A stretch of 64,000 nt of DNA from the NCBI RefSeq assembly GCF_002127325.2, contig NC_035448.2:127694561-127758560 (forward strand), written 5' to 3'. Below are positions 35,611 through 47,234 of the stretch, piece by piece. The position numbers and the translations under genes were made by a program. Below the pieces are notes generated by a model, which made no database searches, was not told the origin of the DNA, and worked only from the letters and a program-made list of their open reading frames with translations. This DNA comes from Helianthus annuus (lineage: Eukaryota > Streptophyta > Magnoliopsida > Asterales > Asteraceae). How positions within the stretch are numbered: position 1 is the first letter of the stretch; each line of letters opens with the position of its first letter.

Positions 35611-38028
35611 TGTCACACCCCAACCAATGGCGGAAACATCGGGATGAGACGAAGTGTGAAGATTGCTCGAGACATCATAACGCTAATAATTGTGACAAGT
35701 ATTTAAATAATCGTTTCATTTCATTTCATTTCTAAAGAATCAAGTACAAGGTTTTGAAACAAAATACAACAACATAAATAATAAAATGATACAATACAAA
35801 TACAATTCTTTCTAAGTGTGTATCTAAGCATCCTACTAGCTTCCATGCATCGTCAACATCCACCTGTAACATGTTAAAATAAAGTTCAATGCAAAAGCAA
35901 AGGCGAGTATACAAGTTTGATACGTACATAGCAAAAGATAAGTTTGAACAATTCCTCATAGCAAGCATGTGATTCAAGATGAACATTTAAATATGGTATG
36001 TGTCTAACATATCAAACCAAGGAAACGCAATATGCTCATGACATAACCGAAGATAAAGAGGCGGGTCGTTAATCCTATAGCGCTACATATGTCACGGTTT
36101 GGCTCGTACGAAGTTAATGATAAATTCAACACATAAGATAAATCCAAGTTTAAAGCATCAAGCCATCACGTATACAAGCATGTTATAGGAATGTTCATGT
36201 GTTTAAGCAGAATGTTCATGTGTAAGTTTGTTGATAGATAAACATGTTACACCCCAAAAGTGGTAAAAGTAAAAAGGGGAATACGAGTATACTCACAAGG
36301 TTTGCATATGTTTTCCGATTATCCAATTGTTGACGAGTAGAGATTTAGAGTCCGAATGTATAAGGGTTAAAGTTCAAGTATGTTTAGAGTCGAGATTCGG
36401 TGTTTAAAACAACATAAAAATAAGATATGAGAATAACATGGAAAATAATCATTTAGTACATATGATGCTTGTTCTTGACACTAGGAAACTCGAAGGAGTT
36501 TAGATGTTTTCATGGAACAAGGTTCCATTAGAATCGTGACAAGTTATCATAGTCTAGGATGATGTAATCTAGTACCCCGACATATGAACACTAGTTCATC
36601 ATCAAGGATTCGATTATTCAAATAATATGTTTAGGGTATATAATATATGTCCAATAGTTCAAGCATGAGGTAGAAGATTAAAATCTTCATTTTGGTACCT
36701 CTAAATGTCATAGAAATCATGTAGGAGGTAGGAAGATCAAGTCTTCCATTTAGGCACCTCTATGTGTTCACCACTACACTTGATATAAAAACAACCAAGG
36801 AGGGTCATGAACATACAATAAAGAATAAGAAATATACACACTAACTAAGAGAAATCATCAAATCATGTGAGGATTGTATGTTTGGACAACCCAAGTTGTT
36901 CCATAATCACCCATGTATCAAAGACAAAGTTTGACATGACTTGTGGGTTAAAAACCCTAAACAAAACACCAAGTTTATGAGGTTTAATCCTCTGATTTTT
37001 AAGTGTCTCAACCTTGTTTTTAAGCCTAACCAACCACTAAAGTGTTGTAAGCATTAGGACATAGGTTTGAGATGAGATAGACTCAAGTTTGGTAAGAAAT
37101 AACAGGGATTTCATGAAAACAAAAACAATCAGTGGACTTTGGAGCCTTTTTGCCGGAGTTCCAGGGACTTATTTACTGTGAAAAACCCATGGAAACGTAG
37201 ATAAGGTCAATACAAAGTAGTAGGAAAAAGAATCGAGTGAATCGGATAAGAATTGAGTGAGTTATGCTCATTTTCGTGAAGGGGTGTCAATCTGCTCGAA
37301 CCCTTGCTTTCAGCTACGGTTTGGAGGATGTTTTGAGAGTTTTTAGTGTTGCAAAAGTGGTAGGGAGGCTGGTTATAAGTGATATTTATAGGGGGAAGGA
37401 TTAGGGTTTCAATGGGTTGGGCTTTGTAAGTGTTTAGAAGGGGTTACACCTTGAAACTAGCCCACAAAACCCAACTATATGGGGCTGAATTTTGCTGAAT
37501 TGGGGCTGCCATATTTCTTTATTTTTTTATTTTTTTTAAAACATTATAATGAGTAATTTTGTTAATTAAGTTGTGTAATAATATGCAACAATGTTTCCCC
37601 TAACTTGTAACAAGGTGAAATATGAAATAAAACATGATTTAACTAGGTAAAAAGTGTAATGTACAAGTATGTAACATGTTTGTAAGTGACAAGTATATGT
37701 CACATATTAGATGATTAACCGTTGTATAAATAAGCATATTATTAGGGGTTTTTAGGTATCAACAATTTAAGGACAAGCATGGACATGCATCGTGAATAAG
37801 TATCGTATAAGTATGAATTACAAATAAGGATTCGATGTACAATGAATTCGAACGTATGAACATGTATGAATATGTAGATGGTGAATTTAAAGAAATACGA
37901 ATTTTATTTATGATCCAAGTCTCGGATTTTACAACGAAAAGACGACTACAATAATACAAGATTTCCAAAAATAGCATTACAAGGTGAGCTTTCTAATTAT
38001 GGAAAGTATGAAAAAGCAGGGCGTTACA
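35611..38028 (-). repeat. Solo LTR (minus strand) with 5-bp TSD CGTCG
   Basis: On the minus strand it starts TGTAACGCCC (38028) and ends GGGGTGTGACA (35611), 2418 bp, with no internal coding sequence. It is flanked by CGTCG on both sides (35606-35610 and 38029-38033), so it is a complete LTR insertion reduced by LTR-LTR recombination. It lies inside the LTR-like region of F and is therefore younger than F. Confidence 0.88.
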
Positions 38029-38033
38029 CGTCG

Positions 38034-38143
38034 CTTGACACGTGGTGCCGCGTAATTCCCTCTTTTTTTGGACGTGATGATTCAATTTCCATGCTGCATT
38101 TATTGCGGTGACTATATAAGGGGAAACCGTTCGTGGTTTCCCC
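38034..38143 (+). promoter_or_regulatory. Promoter of the F antisense gene: G-box, TATA box, start-site hairpin
   Basis: CACGTG at about 38039-38044 and the TATA box CTATATAA at 38112-38119 precede the plus-strand gene. A perfect hairpin (GGGGAAACC, six-base loop, GGTTTCCCC) covers 38120-38143, about where transcription should start. The ATG is at 38277. Because it faces the TATA box on the other strand at 33505, the LTR edge of F appears to hold promoters pointing both ways. Confidence 0.55.
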
Positions 38144-38276
38144 TTACTTGTTCAAAATTTCAAAAATTTCGGTGAGAGAAAAAGTTTCCTCTGTCTTCTC
38201 CGATAAGATTTTCTGAAATTCCGGTGAGGTAGTTTGAGTTTTTCTACTCACGTTCTTCCCTACGTCCATATTTGTG

Positions 38277-41200
38277 ATGGCTGAACCGTCGAATGTACAC
38301 AATGTGGAGGGTGAAAACCCTGAGCAGTCACTGGCAGGGGCTGAAGAAGATGAAGATGATGATGGTGGTGCCGTCGGTGGTGGTCTACCGGTATTGAAGT
38401 GGACAACAGGTGGTTTTAAAACCCTGATGACCACTATTCAGATGGCCGACGATTAGAAAGGCACTTACCCACAAGAGGGTGATACTGGTGCCGATGCTCC
38501 GGCCGGCTATATCACCCTGTGGGCTGATTTTTTCACCGAGGGCAATCTCCGATTGCCGGTGACAGTGTTCGTTGCTGAGGTGTTAGAGTACTATCATCTC
38601 CATATTTCCCAACTAAGTCCATTTGGGATGTTCCGGATTAGGAACTTTGAGTACACCTTTCGTGCCCATGGGTTGGACGTTACGGTTGAGAACTTCCGGC
38701 GGTTTTACCATTTAACGGTGAACACCGGTTTTTTCTCTTTTAATCAACGACATGGGAGTTTGAAGTTGATGACACCTCCCAAGGGTGTCTCAAAGTGGAA
38801 GACGAAGTTTTTTTATGTCAAAGCTTGTGCGGTCTATGCCCATATGACTTTCCGGGACGTAAATGTGGGTGTCACCGATGAGGATATTCCTGTTGCCACC
38901 GCGAAGACTGTGGATTGGTTCTCTAGGCTGCGGCCTATTGAACTCAAGAAGTTAGACAACAACCAGTTGTGGGTGTTGCGGATGATGCTCAGCAGGCCGG
39001 ATAGGAAGGCAAGGCTCGTTCTGCGGGAGAAGAGTGGTGGTAAGCCTGTTACTCTTGATTATTTTCCTTGCTTCTTTATCCTTTTAGTAATGTATGTGTT
39101 TTATCAGTGAATGCGGTTGGCCTGTGGAGGATGTTTGAGCCTGATTTTGAGGGCAAGGTTGAGCTAATTCCGTGTGAGGTACGGGAAGGTTTCAACCTGG
39201 AGATTGTTGGCAATTTCCGCGTTCCTACCCGTGATGTGTTGAAGGCACCCGTGCCAGAAGGCCCAGGTATTTTCTAAGTTGCTCTTGTTTTCAAAGATCA
39301 CCTTTGTAACTTGTTTGCTTGATTGTTTCAATGCAGGTATTCTTGGGGATTTGGGGAAGTTTGAAAAGCGTATCCCCAAGAAACACGTGGAGAAGAAACA
39401 AGTGAAGAAAACCGCGCGGGGTCGCGGTAAGGAGAAGACTGAGGGTTCTGCCGCCCCTCCCTTGGTGTCACAGGCCGCAGGTACCTATCGTTCTTGTTAC
39501 CGCAGATATACCGATTACGTGGTAGTATCTGATACCCTTGAGGGTTTGGGTGTTCCAGGTAGTGGTGCGGCTGTGGGTGGGACCGCTGCGGGTTCCACTG
39601 TTGCCGGTAAAAAGAGGGAACCGGAGCAGACAGCTGCTAGTGGTGGTGAATTGAAACGTCGGAAGTTGCAGTCTAAAAGGGCTGCGCCGACGCAAAAGAA
39701 GTCTGCGGTCGCTGCTGGTAAGTATAACTTTTGCAAGTGTTTTGTAAGCACAACTTGTTTATTAATAGTTATTGCCTTGTTTGTATTGCAGAACCCCAAG
39801 ATGCAGGATTTTCTTTCTTTGATGCTCCTTTGTCTCCCTCGCATACCACAGCTGCGGATGCGGGGGTACCAAAGGAGCCTGCGGCACCTTCTGTTAAGGT
39901 GGTTCCTGATCCCACCGTGCAGGTGGAGAAAACGGTGAAGAAGACTGTGTCCCAGATTTTTGATACTGTGGATTCCTCCAACAACCTAATCAGTCCAAAT
40001 GATGGTGAAGGATTGGACTTGAGGTTTTCTGATGTTGGACCACAAAAATCTGGGGCTGGATCGCAGAAGTCTCCCAGTGCTGAGAAGGTTTCTGGTTCCG
40101 CGTCCGGGGGTGCGGGTTATGAAGGACCTCCAATTCAGCCTGGAGAGTCTGAGTTGAAATATTACTACTGTACGTACACCCCGGATCGGAGTACGTGTTA
40201 TCATCGACCTGCCTGGACTGTTTTGCAGGGGGATGATATTTCTAATGATCCTTCAGCATGTAAGGAAATTCTGGGTGGTCTGGGCACCCCATTTGAAGCT
40301 GAACGTGCCCGTGCCGCACCCCGCGAGCTGCGCATCAATCAACTTTCTACCATGCTAGTGGGAAGTTCCATAGTGGCGAACGCCATTCTGGAAGACTACA
40401 AGGTGTTAGGCCGCAGGGAGGAGGAAGCTGCTCACTTGCAGGTCGAAGCGGAAGAGTTGGTGAAGGTTGCTCGTGCGGGTGCGGAGCAGCTTGAAAGGGA
40501 TAGAGCTGCTTTTGAGAAGCAGAAACAGACCGCAGAGTGGGCTGCAACTGCTGAGCTAAAACAGGTTCGTACTCTTGCCAAGTTACTTTCTGAGGAGCGC
40601 TCAAGTTGGCGAGAAACTCTTTCTAGTGAGCGTAAGTCATGGAAAGAATCTTGGGCCAAGGTGAATGAAACACTGTTTCGTGTTCGTCAGGAGCTGACGA
40701 ATGCCAAGGCAGCGAATGCTGCTTTGGGTAAAGAGAAGGCTGCGGCCGAGGTGATTGCGATTAAAGCCCAACAGGCGGAGGCCCGGGCTGTAAAGGCGCT
40801 TGAAGAGGCCAAAGAAGCGGGGGCTCTTGCTGCAAAGGCCCTTGAAGAGGCCAAAGAGATGGAAAGCCGCTCTTCGAAGGCTCTTCAAGAGGCGGATGCT
40901 GAGCACACCCGTTTGGATCGGGTTGTTGGCAACCTTCAGGTATGATTTGTTTCTCCTGTTTTATTTTTCCTCCTGCCCTTTGAGAATGTTTACTAATTTC
41001 GTGTAAATTGTTTCTTGCTTTTGAAAGGCCGAGGTTCAGACCCAGGAGGTCAAGGTTGCGGACCTCACGGCCCGCGTGACTGTAGCGGAAGAGCGGGCAA
41101 ACGCGGCTGTCGAGGCCAGAAATGCCTTGACCTCTTCGTTCAACCAGCTTGAGGCTGACCGTGAATGGATGCGGAGTCACGGTAGTGCACATGTAAGTAT

Positions 41201-41618
41201 CCCGTGCCTTTGTATTTACTCGGATTAGCATGTGAATCTTACTGTTCTTTTGTTGCAGATTGTTCAAGCTATCATGGATGCGCCTGAGACCGCAACTGGC
41301 ATAGACTTGATCAAGCAGCGTGCTCGTGACGCTGGTTTCAAAGCTGGTTATAGCCGCTGTATCGGTCATATAAACATCATGTCCAAAGGCGGCTATACTG
41401 ACCAACGGTCCGGGTTCCGTGATGTGGACACCGAAGCGCTTCTTGATGCGGCCGTTGCCTCCTTTTATGATACGTCTCTCTCTTGTGTGGAGAAGCTGGA
41501 CGAATGTTTAGAGGCCGCGGATTATGTAGACCGGTTGCGGATGCTATATGCCGACGCAGAAGAGGAAAATCCCGCTGCTGGCGGCCAAGATGGCGCGGGT
41601 ACCAGTGGTACAAAATAG
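38277..41618 (+). pseudogene. F extra ORF on the opposite strand (gypsy-type 'putative transposon' protein), six exons
   Basis: Exons inferred from GT-AG sites with matching phase: 38277-39039, 39108-39266, 39337-39717, 39792-40939, 41028-41192 and 41259-41618, about 991 codons. Exon 1 carries the domain known as 'putative gypsy type transposon' (PF04195), from FRIRNFEYTF to about VYAHMTF. The middle is basic and low-complexity. Exons 4-5 hold a long Ala/Glu/Lys-rich coiled coil (about 40380-41190). The C-terminus ends GAGTSGTK. One TAG at 38454-38456 interrupts exon 1; otherwise all exons are open. Extra ORFs antisense to pol, between pol and the 3' LTR, are known from Tat-lineage elements, which fits this placement. 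Function unknown. A readthrough or a start after the stop (38553) is possible. Confidence 0.75.
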
Positions 41619-42399
41619 GACTTAGGTTGGGCGTGTGCCCCTTTTTTGTTTCCCTTTTGTATATGTTGAAAACTTTATGTAAATCCATTATGCACCGCGT
41701 GGGTGCACGAATTTTTTGAATATAAAGTTTGTTGTGCAATTTGTATAAGTGTTTTTACTTCTTGCATGATTGAACGTGTGTATGCGGGACTCTACCCATT
41801 GTGAATGGGGTTGAGTATACTCCATACCGTTGTCGTATGAGTATGCGTCAATTCCATTGTTTGTCTTATTAGGGTTTAGGAATTGTGTAAGTTTTGTAAA
41901 AACTTGTCTGGAACTCTACCCATTGTGAATGGGGTTGAGTATACTCCATACCGTTGTCGTATGAGTATGCGTCAATTCCCTTGTGCGCCTTGTTAGGTTT
42001 TAGGAATTGTGTAAGTTTTGTAAAAACTTATCCGGAACTCTACCCATTGTGAATGGGATTGGTGTATACTCTATACCGTTGTCGTATGAATATGCGTCAA
42101 TTCCCTTGTGCGCCTTGTTAGGTTTTAGGAATTGTGTAAGTTTTGTAAAAACTTGTCTATCCAGCCGGATAGACACTTAATATTCTGCCTTTTGCTGGCC
42201 TATTACAATATTTGTGTGTGGTTAGCACTTTGTGTGGGTATCGCGAATGAAGATTTTGCCAATCTGTTTTTGCGGATACCGCAAAGTGGAACACGCATTT
42301 GTAATAGTAGTAACAAACAATATTGCATTGAATTGCTCGTTTATTTATTTGCAAATGGCCTGCGGCCCGATAGGTTACATGAAAATGTAAAAACATGGC
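41619..42399. repeat. Spacer between F antisense gene and F pol, with tandem repeats of about 123 bp
   Basis: Three copies of a unit of about 122-124 bp begin near 41788, 41912 and 42034. Each contains CTCTACCCATTGTGAATGGG and CCATACCGTTGTCGTATGA (variants occur). The gene on the left ends at 41618 and F pol on the right ends at 42400, so the two converge across this repeat. Confidence 0.85.
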
Positions 42400-43424
42400 T
42401 TACATGTAACAGCGTCTAAGCTGTTGTGCATTCCATGTACGTGCGATAGGTTCGCCTTCTAACGTTTGTAACTTATACGAGCCTTTGCCCAAGACCTCAT
42501 TGATGAGGTAGGGTCCTTCCCAGTTGGGGGCAAGTTTTCCTGGGTGCTCAGCATTAGATGCTTCGTTGTCGCGGAGGACGTAGTCTCCCGGGTTGAAAGT
42601 ACAAACGCGGACGCGTGAGTTGTAGTACTTTTCAAGTTTGGATTTGTACTTGGCCTCGTTGATGGCAGCGTTTTCACGCCTTTCTTCCAAGAGGTCCAAG
42701 TCAATCCTGCGTTCCATACTGTTGTCTATCTTTTCAATGGCCAACATTCTGGGTGAAGGGATGCCTACTTCCGCGGGGATCACTGCTTCTGAGCCATAGA
42801 TCAGGCTGAAGGGTGTCTCCCCGTTGCTTGTTTTTGGGCTTGTGCGGTGAGCCCATAAGATGCTTGGGAGTTCATCGACCCAGCCACGCCTGGCTGTTCC
42901 CAACCTTGCTTTGATGCCTTCGACTAGACTTTTGTTGATACTCTCAACCTGGCCATTCCCTTGCGGATGCACCACAGATGAGAATATGTGTTCAATGTGT
43001 AGTTCTTCAAGCCATTTTTGAAATTCATCGGCAGCAAAGTTGGTGCCGTTATCGGTAACGATGCACATTGGTAGACTGAAACGGCAGATGATGTGTTCCC
43101 AAATGAATTTCCTTGTTATCATAGCAGTGGTTGAGGCGAGCGGGTTCGCCTCTACCCATTTTGTGAAGTAATCAACCGCTACTATGATAAATTTGACCGC
43201 ACCTGGTGCGTTTGGGAAGGGTCCGACCACGTCGATTGCCCATTTCTGAAAAGGCCATGCGGTGGTGACCGGAACCAAGTTGTTCTTGGGGCGCAAAGTT
43301 TTTGGAGCATGTCTTTGACAGTTAATACATTTGCGCAGCTCTTTGACGGCGTCCAGGTGCATGTCGGGCCAGTAATACCCAGCATTCATGATTTTGGCCA
43401 CTACCATGCGTGGTCCTGCGTGTA
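42400..43424 (-). pseudogene. Element F pol, 3' part: integrase
   Basis: Minus-strand integrase of a Tat-lineage Ty3/gypsy element: zinc-binding region (CINCQRHAP), catalytic core (WAIDVVGPFP, VTDNGTNF, HPQGNGQVES) and a C-terminal domain rich in Pro/Gly (KLAPNWEGPY), ending at the stop 42400-42402. The Tat lineage is inferred from the integrase type, the second RNase H upstream and the antisense gene downstream. The frame is open to the insertion of E at 43424 and continues in phase at 62849. The apparent Met and leading residues inside E LTR sequence (43425-43602) do not belong to it. Confidence 0.88.
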
Positions 43425-44474
43425 TGTCACACCCCCAAAATCCACACGCGGAGTACCACCGCTTGGAAGCGTGACTAACCAGGATCAAGCCACCAATCAT
43501 ATTGAACATGTAATTAATATCAAGTAAAATAAATGTAAACCATACATCCAATACGATAGGTGTTTCAAACATAACCATAGTTTCAAAGTGTAGCGGAAGC
43601 ATAGTAAATAATCCAACACTAGTTAATAGTTTTAAATGTCATAATAGTTCAACGTAGAAACCACGATCCTTGCCCACATCGACCCGCTTCTCCAGTGCAA
43701 GCTCCATAAGTACCTAAGGTCCTGCAAGGCATGCAGCAGAGAGTCAACAACTAGTTGAGCGAGTTCACAGTTAACAGTTCAGTAATAATATGGTATGCGT
43801 AATAGTAAGTTCGTTCGTTTATATCATGTTTCATATTTCCATCGCGGCCTCCCAGGCAGGTGTGCGAAGATATTAGGGGATGTTCTTCCCAAGTATTCTA
43901 GACTAGGTTTATTTGTATCGCGGCCTCCCAGGCAGGTGTGCGAAGGTTAGTAAGTTTAGTTCGCGGCCTTCCAAAGGCAGGTGTGCGAAGATGTCATAGT
44001 ATCGCGGCCAACCCGTGGCAGGTGTGCGAAGATCAGTTCAATGAGTGTTACTAGTCTAGTAGGTTCGTATTCGTTAAGTTCTACCATCTGAGTGTGCATA
44101 ACAATATATCAAATCCCATTCCCCACCCGGGAACCCATGCCTTGGCTGTGTGAACTCACCTTGGGTTTGCTCGGTATGCTAAGTATGTGCTCAAAGTAAA
44201 ATCAATCACGTCCTAGAGTATGTACGTACACAATCAGTTTGAATTCATGCAGTTCGCGTATAAACATAATCAATGATCATCAAGTAGTACACATCACCAG
44301 TCAATATCACATAAGTCATGCATAGTGTTTAACATCAGTTAGTTAACTCAGTTACACTTAACAGGATTAAACTAGTTACTGTGCAGGTTATCCAAGTTGG
44401 CGAAACACATCAATTGGCGAAACACAGGTTTGGCGAAACATATTCTGTTTCGTCAAACCTCCTTTGGCGAAACA
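43425..44474 (-). repeat. Element E 3' LTR, first part (terminal end)
   Basis: The outer end of the E 3' LTR. It starts TGTCACACCCCC on the plus strand and runs to the D insertion; the last five bases (44470-44474, AAACA) are the TSD of D. It contains the intron-like interval, the hairpin repeats (about 43853-44035) and part of the GGCGAAAC motif array. The rest is at 54491-55622. Confidence 0.93.
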
Positions 44475-45378
44475 TGTGACAACTCGAACTTTAGACTCGC
44501 TTTGTGTAACACTATGTGCATATGTGAACTAGACTATATGGTTGGACTTAATAAAGGTTTGTTATTTTTGTGTTATGTGAGCTTTGTGAATCATGTGTTG
44601 TGTTATATTGTATGTATGTATGTACCGAACCGCACAAGAAACGCACAACACACACACACACCTACATTGGATCGCACAAAGCCGTTGGGCTTTACACCTT
44701 GTACACGGACCAATATGGCAGCCCATGTAAGGGCCGGCCCACCCCCTCTAACCGTGTAAACACTTAGGGACTTGATCCTTTTCTCATTTTGTTACAATTC
44801 ACAACACAAGAACACACACAAGAACCCTAGTTACTATTTCTCTCTCTCGCTCATTGCTTGGAAACCGACGGCAGCACAAGGTCCCTATTCGGATCATCCT
44901 TGTCCTTTCACTAATCTGGTTAGTATGATTTTATGTTTGTTGTTGCTCTTTGATGTTAAGTGATTGTATGGCTATTAGAGTTGTATGAATATTAATCGGC
45001 TCATGTGTATGGTTAAAGCTCACAAGAAATCGGATTATAGTATTAGTTGATATGTTGTTGTTAATCGTATGATAAAGTGATCGGATGTATTAAGAAATCG
45101 GATGTTATGATATATATTGTTCATACAATCGGCTTGGACATGAATGCTAGGTTGTTAGTATGTTGATTTGGTTAGTATGTTGATGTATTGTTTAGATGAT
45201 GTTCATGTACGATTAAATTAGGGTTCATAAGAGTTCTTGATAAAAAAAAAAAACATTTGAACTTGGCTTGTTTGATCGATATTAAGTGAATCGATGTTGT
45301 GTTAATTGATTGGTGTATGTTTGGAAACAATTGATTGTTGTAACTGCTAGCATAAATCATGGGAAAGTTGTTAATTGA

Positions 45379-45780
45379 TCACACAATCGGACCAAACGCA
45401 CAAGCAGGCCCAAACGCACAAGGGTCACTGCTCGCACAAGACCTGACCCGGTCATACAAGGGCCAGTCGTACAACAGGTCCCGGTCGCACAATATGATCT
45501 CAGACGCACAAGCTGACTCGATCGCACAACTGGGCTGGCCGCACATGCTGGTCCAACCGCACAAGGGCACACGGTCGTACAAGGTGCCCTTAATCGCACA
45601 AGGACCTTAGGCCCAATCCCAATCATGAGCGCATGAACTGATTTGGGCCGGACAGCCCAAGTACCCAATCGCACAAGGCTGCCGGGTCGCACAAGCCACA
45701 CGTTTGCCTAACAGTTGGGCCGGATGGTTTGTTGGGCTGAGTTGTCCGAACGCACAACCTAAGCTGGACCGCACAAGTCC
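45379..45780 (+). repeat. Array of a CGCACAAG motif in the D LTR
   Basis: About 17 copies of a short motif near TCGCACAAG (variants TCGTACAAG, ACGCACAAG) in 400 bp, spaced about 20-25 bp, with unrelated spacers. A few more lie near 44630-44680. The array repeats at about 52943-53344 in the 3' LTR. Confidence 0.85.
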
Positions 45781-46222
45781 GCTATTGTGTTTTATTTGTT
45801 GGGCCGAGACCACTAGGTTTGATTTGTTTGGACCGATTTATATTGGATCTCTTATGCATGTTATTGGGCTTGTTCTACTTCACACATGTTAACCATATTG
45901 TTTGACTGATTTCGGGTTGCTATGATATACATACGTGGTTGCCATGATATTTACGTGCTAACAACGTGTTCACCTGTATGATACATACGTGCAATATTTG
46001 AACCGAACCTGACTTGTGTGGTAACCTGTTAGGACGTGGTTAACCTGTTAGTCAAGAGTCTTTTAATTGTGTATCTGCCGAGCAAACCAAGATGAGTTCA
46101 CACAGCCAAGGCATGGGATTCCCGGGTTGGGAATTGGGTTGGATATGTTGTTGAAAAAGGAGTTACTCGTACTTACACAAATACCAGACTATAGACCATT
46201 GTCCTCAGGTTAGTCAGGACAC

Positions 46223-46417
46223 GTTACGTAAAGCCTACGTAACCCAGTATATTTGCCATATGTCTCCCGGGTCGGGAGGACACGTTACGTAAAGCCTACG
46301 TAACCCAATACCATCTACTGGTTTCCAGGTCGGAAGGCCACGCTGCGTAAAGCCTACGTAGCCCCCACGCGTACCTTTGTCCTCGGGGAAGGGCACGTCA
46401 CGTAAAGCCTACGTGAC
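46223..46417 (+). repeat. Four covarying hairpins in the D LTR
   Basis: Four hairpins with 8-bp stems and an identical AAGCC loop. Stems are GTTACGTA/TACGTAAC (twice), GCTGCGTA/TACGTAGC (one G-T pair) and GTCACGTA/TACGTGAC. Paired changes preserve pairing. The copy in the 3' LTR is at about 53787-53981. Confidence 0.88.
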
Positions 46418-46924
46418 CCTGTACGTATTCCTGTTCTCGGTAAAGAAGAACACATGGTCGGATGTTAGTCTAGTAAGTACCGTTAATGAGAAGCCCTCAT
46501 TAGCCAGGATAAACATGGGAAGCCCCACCTTTAGTACACACTAGGATGGGAAGCCCCCACTAGCTACACTTATGCATTATGTTATGAACTTACTTTCTGT
46601 GAACTCGCTCAACTAGTTTGTTGATTATTTGCTGCATGCCTTGCAGGACCTTAGGTATGATTGGAGCTTGCACAAGGAAGGAGCAGGTCGTTGTGGCAGA
46701 TGGATCATGAACATTATTGAACTTATCACTTTATTTGGGTTTACTTTACATTGCTTCCGCTACTTAAAACAGTATTTGGTTTTGAACATCAGTCATGTCA
46801 TGATGATTTACATTAATTACTTTTATATTAAATGCTGTGTTTGATATGATTGATGGCTTGATCCTGGTCAGTCACGCTCCCAAGCGGTGGTACTCCGCGG
46901 GTGGATTTTGGGGGTGTGACAGAT

Positions 46925-46937
46925 TGGTATCAGAGCC
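46925..46937 (+). other. Primer-binding site, element D
   Basis: TGGTATCAGAGCC, complementary to the initiator-Met tRNA 3' end, 3 bases past the LTR. Confidence 0.94.
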
Positions 46938-47234
46938 ATTGGTTATAGAGAACTTGGTTTTAATATGGGAAAATGTTTTTATTAAAACCGGACTATAACC
47001 CGAACAGTGCTCTCAACGATCCACAACGACGCTTCGCTCCACGTGCAAGACTCGACATCCTAGGTAATAAGGTTTATGTTTATTGCCTGTTTGCTAGAAC
47101 TGCTTAGAACTTTGCTCGCATTACGCTTAGATACACATGCTTGATTACATGAGAACACCTATATGCCTACGCTTTTCTGTCATCGCCCTACTCGCGAACC
47201 ATTCTTACGTATGCTACTTGTTACTATGAAGATC

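Larger units (their letters stand above)
44475..46921 (+). repeat. Element D 5' LTR
   Basis: TGTGACAACTCG...GGTGTGACA, 2447 bp. It contains a CGCACAAG motif array, an intron-like interval (46092-46646) and hairpin repeats. Its splice-donor-like site reads AAG|ATGAG, with GT changed to AT, whereas the 3' LTR keeps GT (53656). Short open frames repeated in both LTRs are not genes. Confidence 0.95.

Noticed and set aside
33032..35735. Many overlapping open frames of 60-115 codons on both strands
   Set aside because: GC-richer LTR-like DNA with few stops; no recognised domain, and frames overlap in conflict.
42400..43602. A single 400-codon open frame starting at a Met near 43602
   Set aside because: The first 60 or so codons are E LTR sequence read through by chance; the true F integrase enters from 62849 via the pre-insertion frame.
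44570..45892. Set of small proteins repeated at 52134-53456
   Set aside because: They are identical because the two regions are the LTR pair of D; no family similarity or codon pattern supports them.
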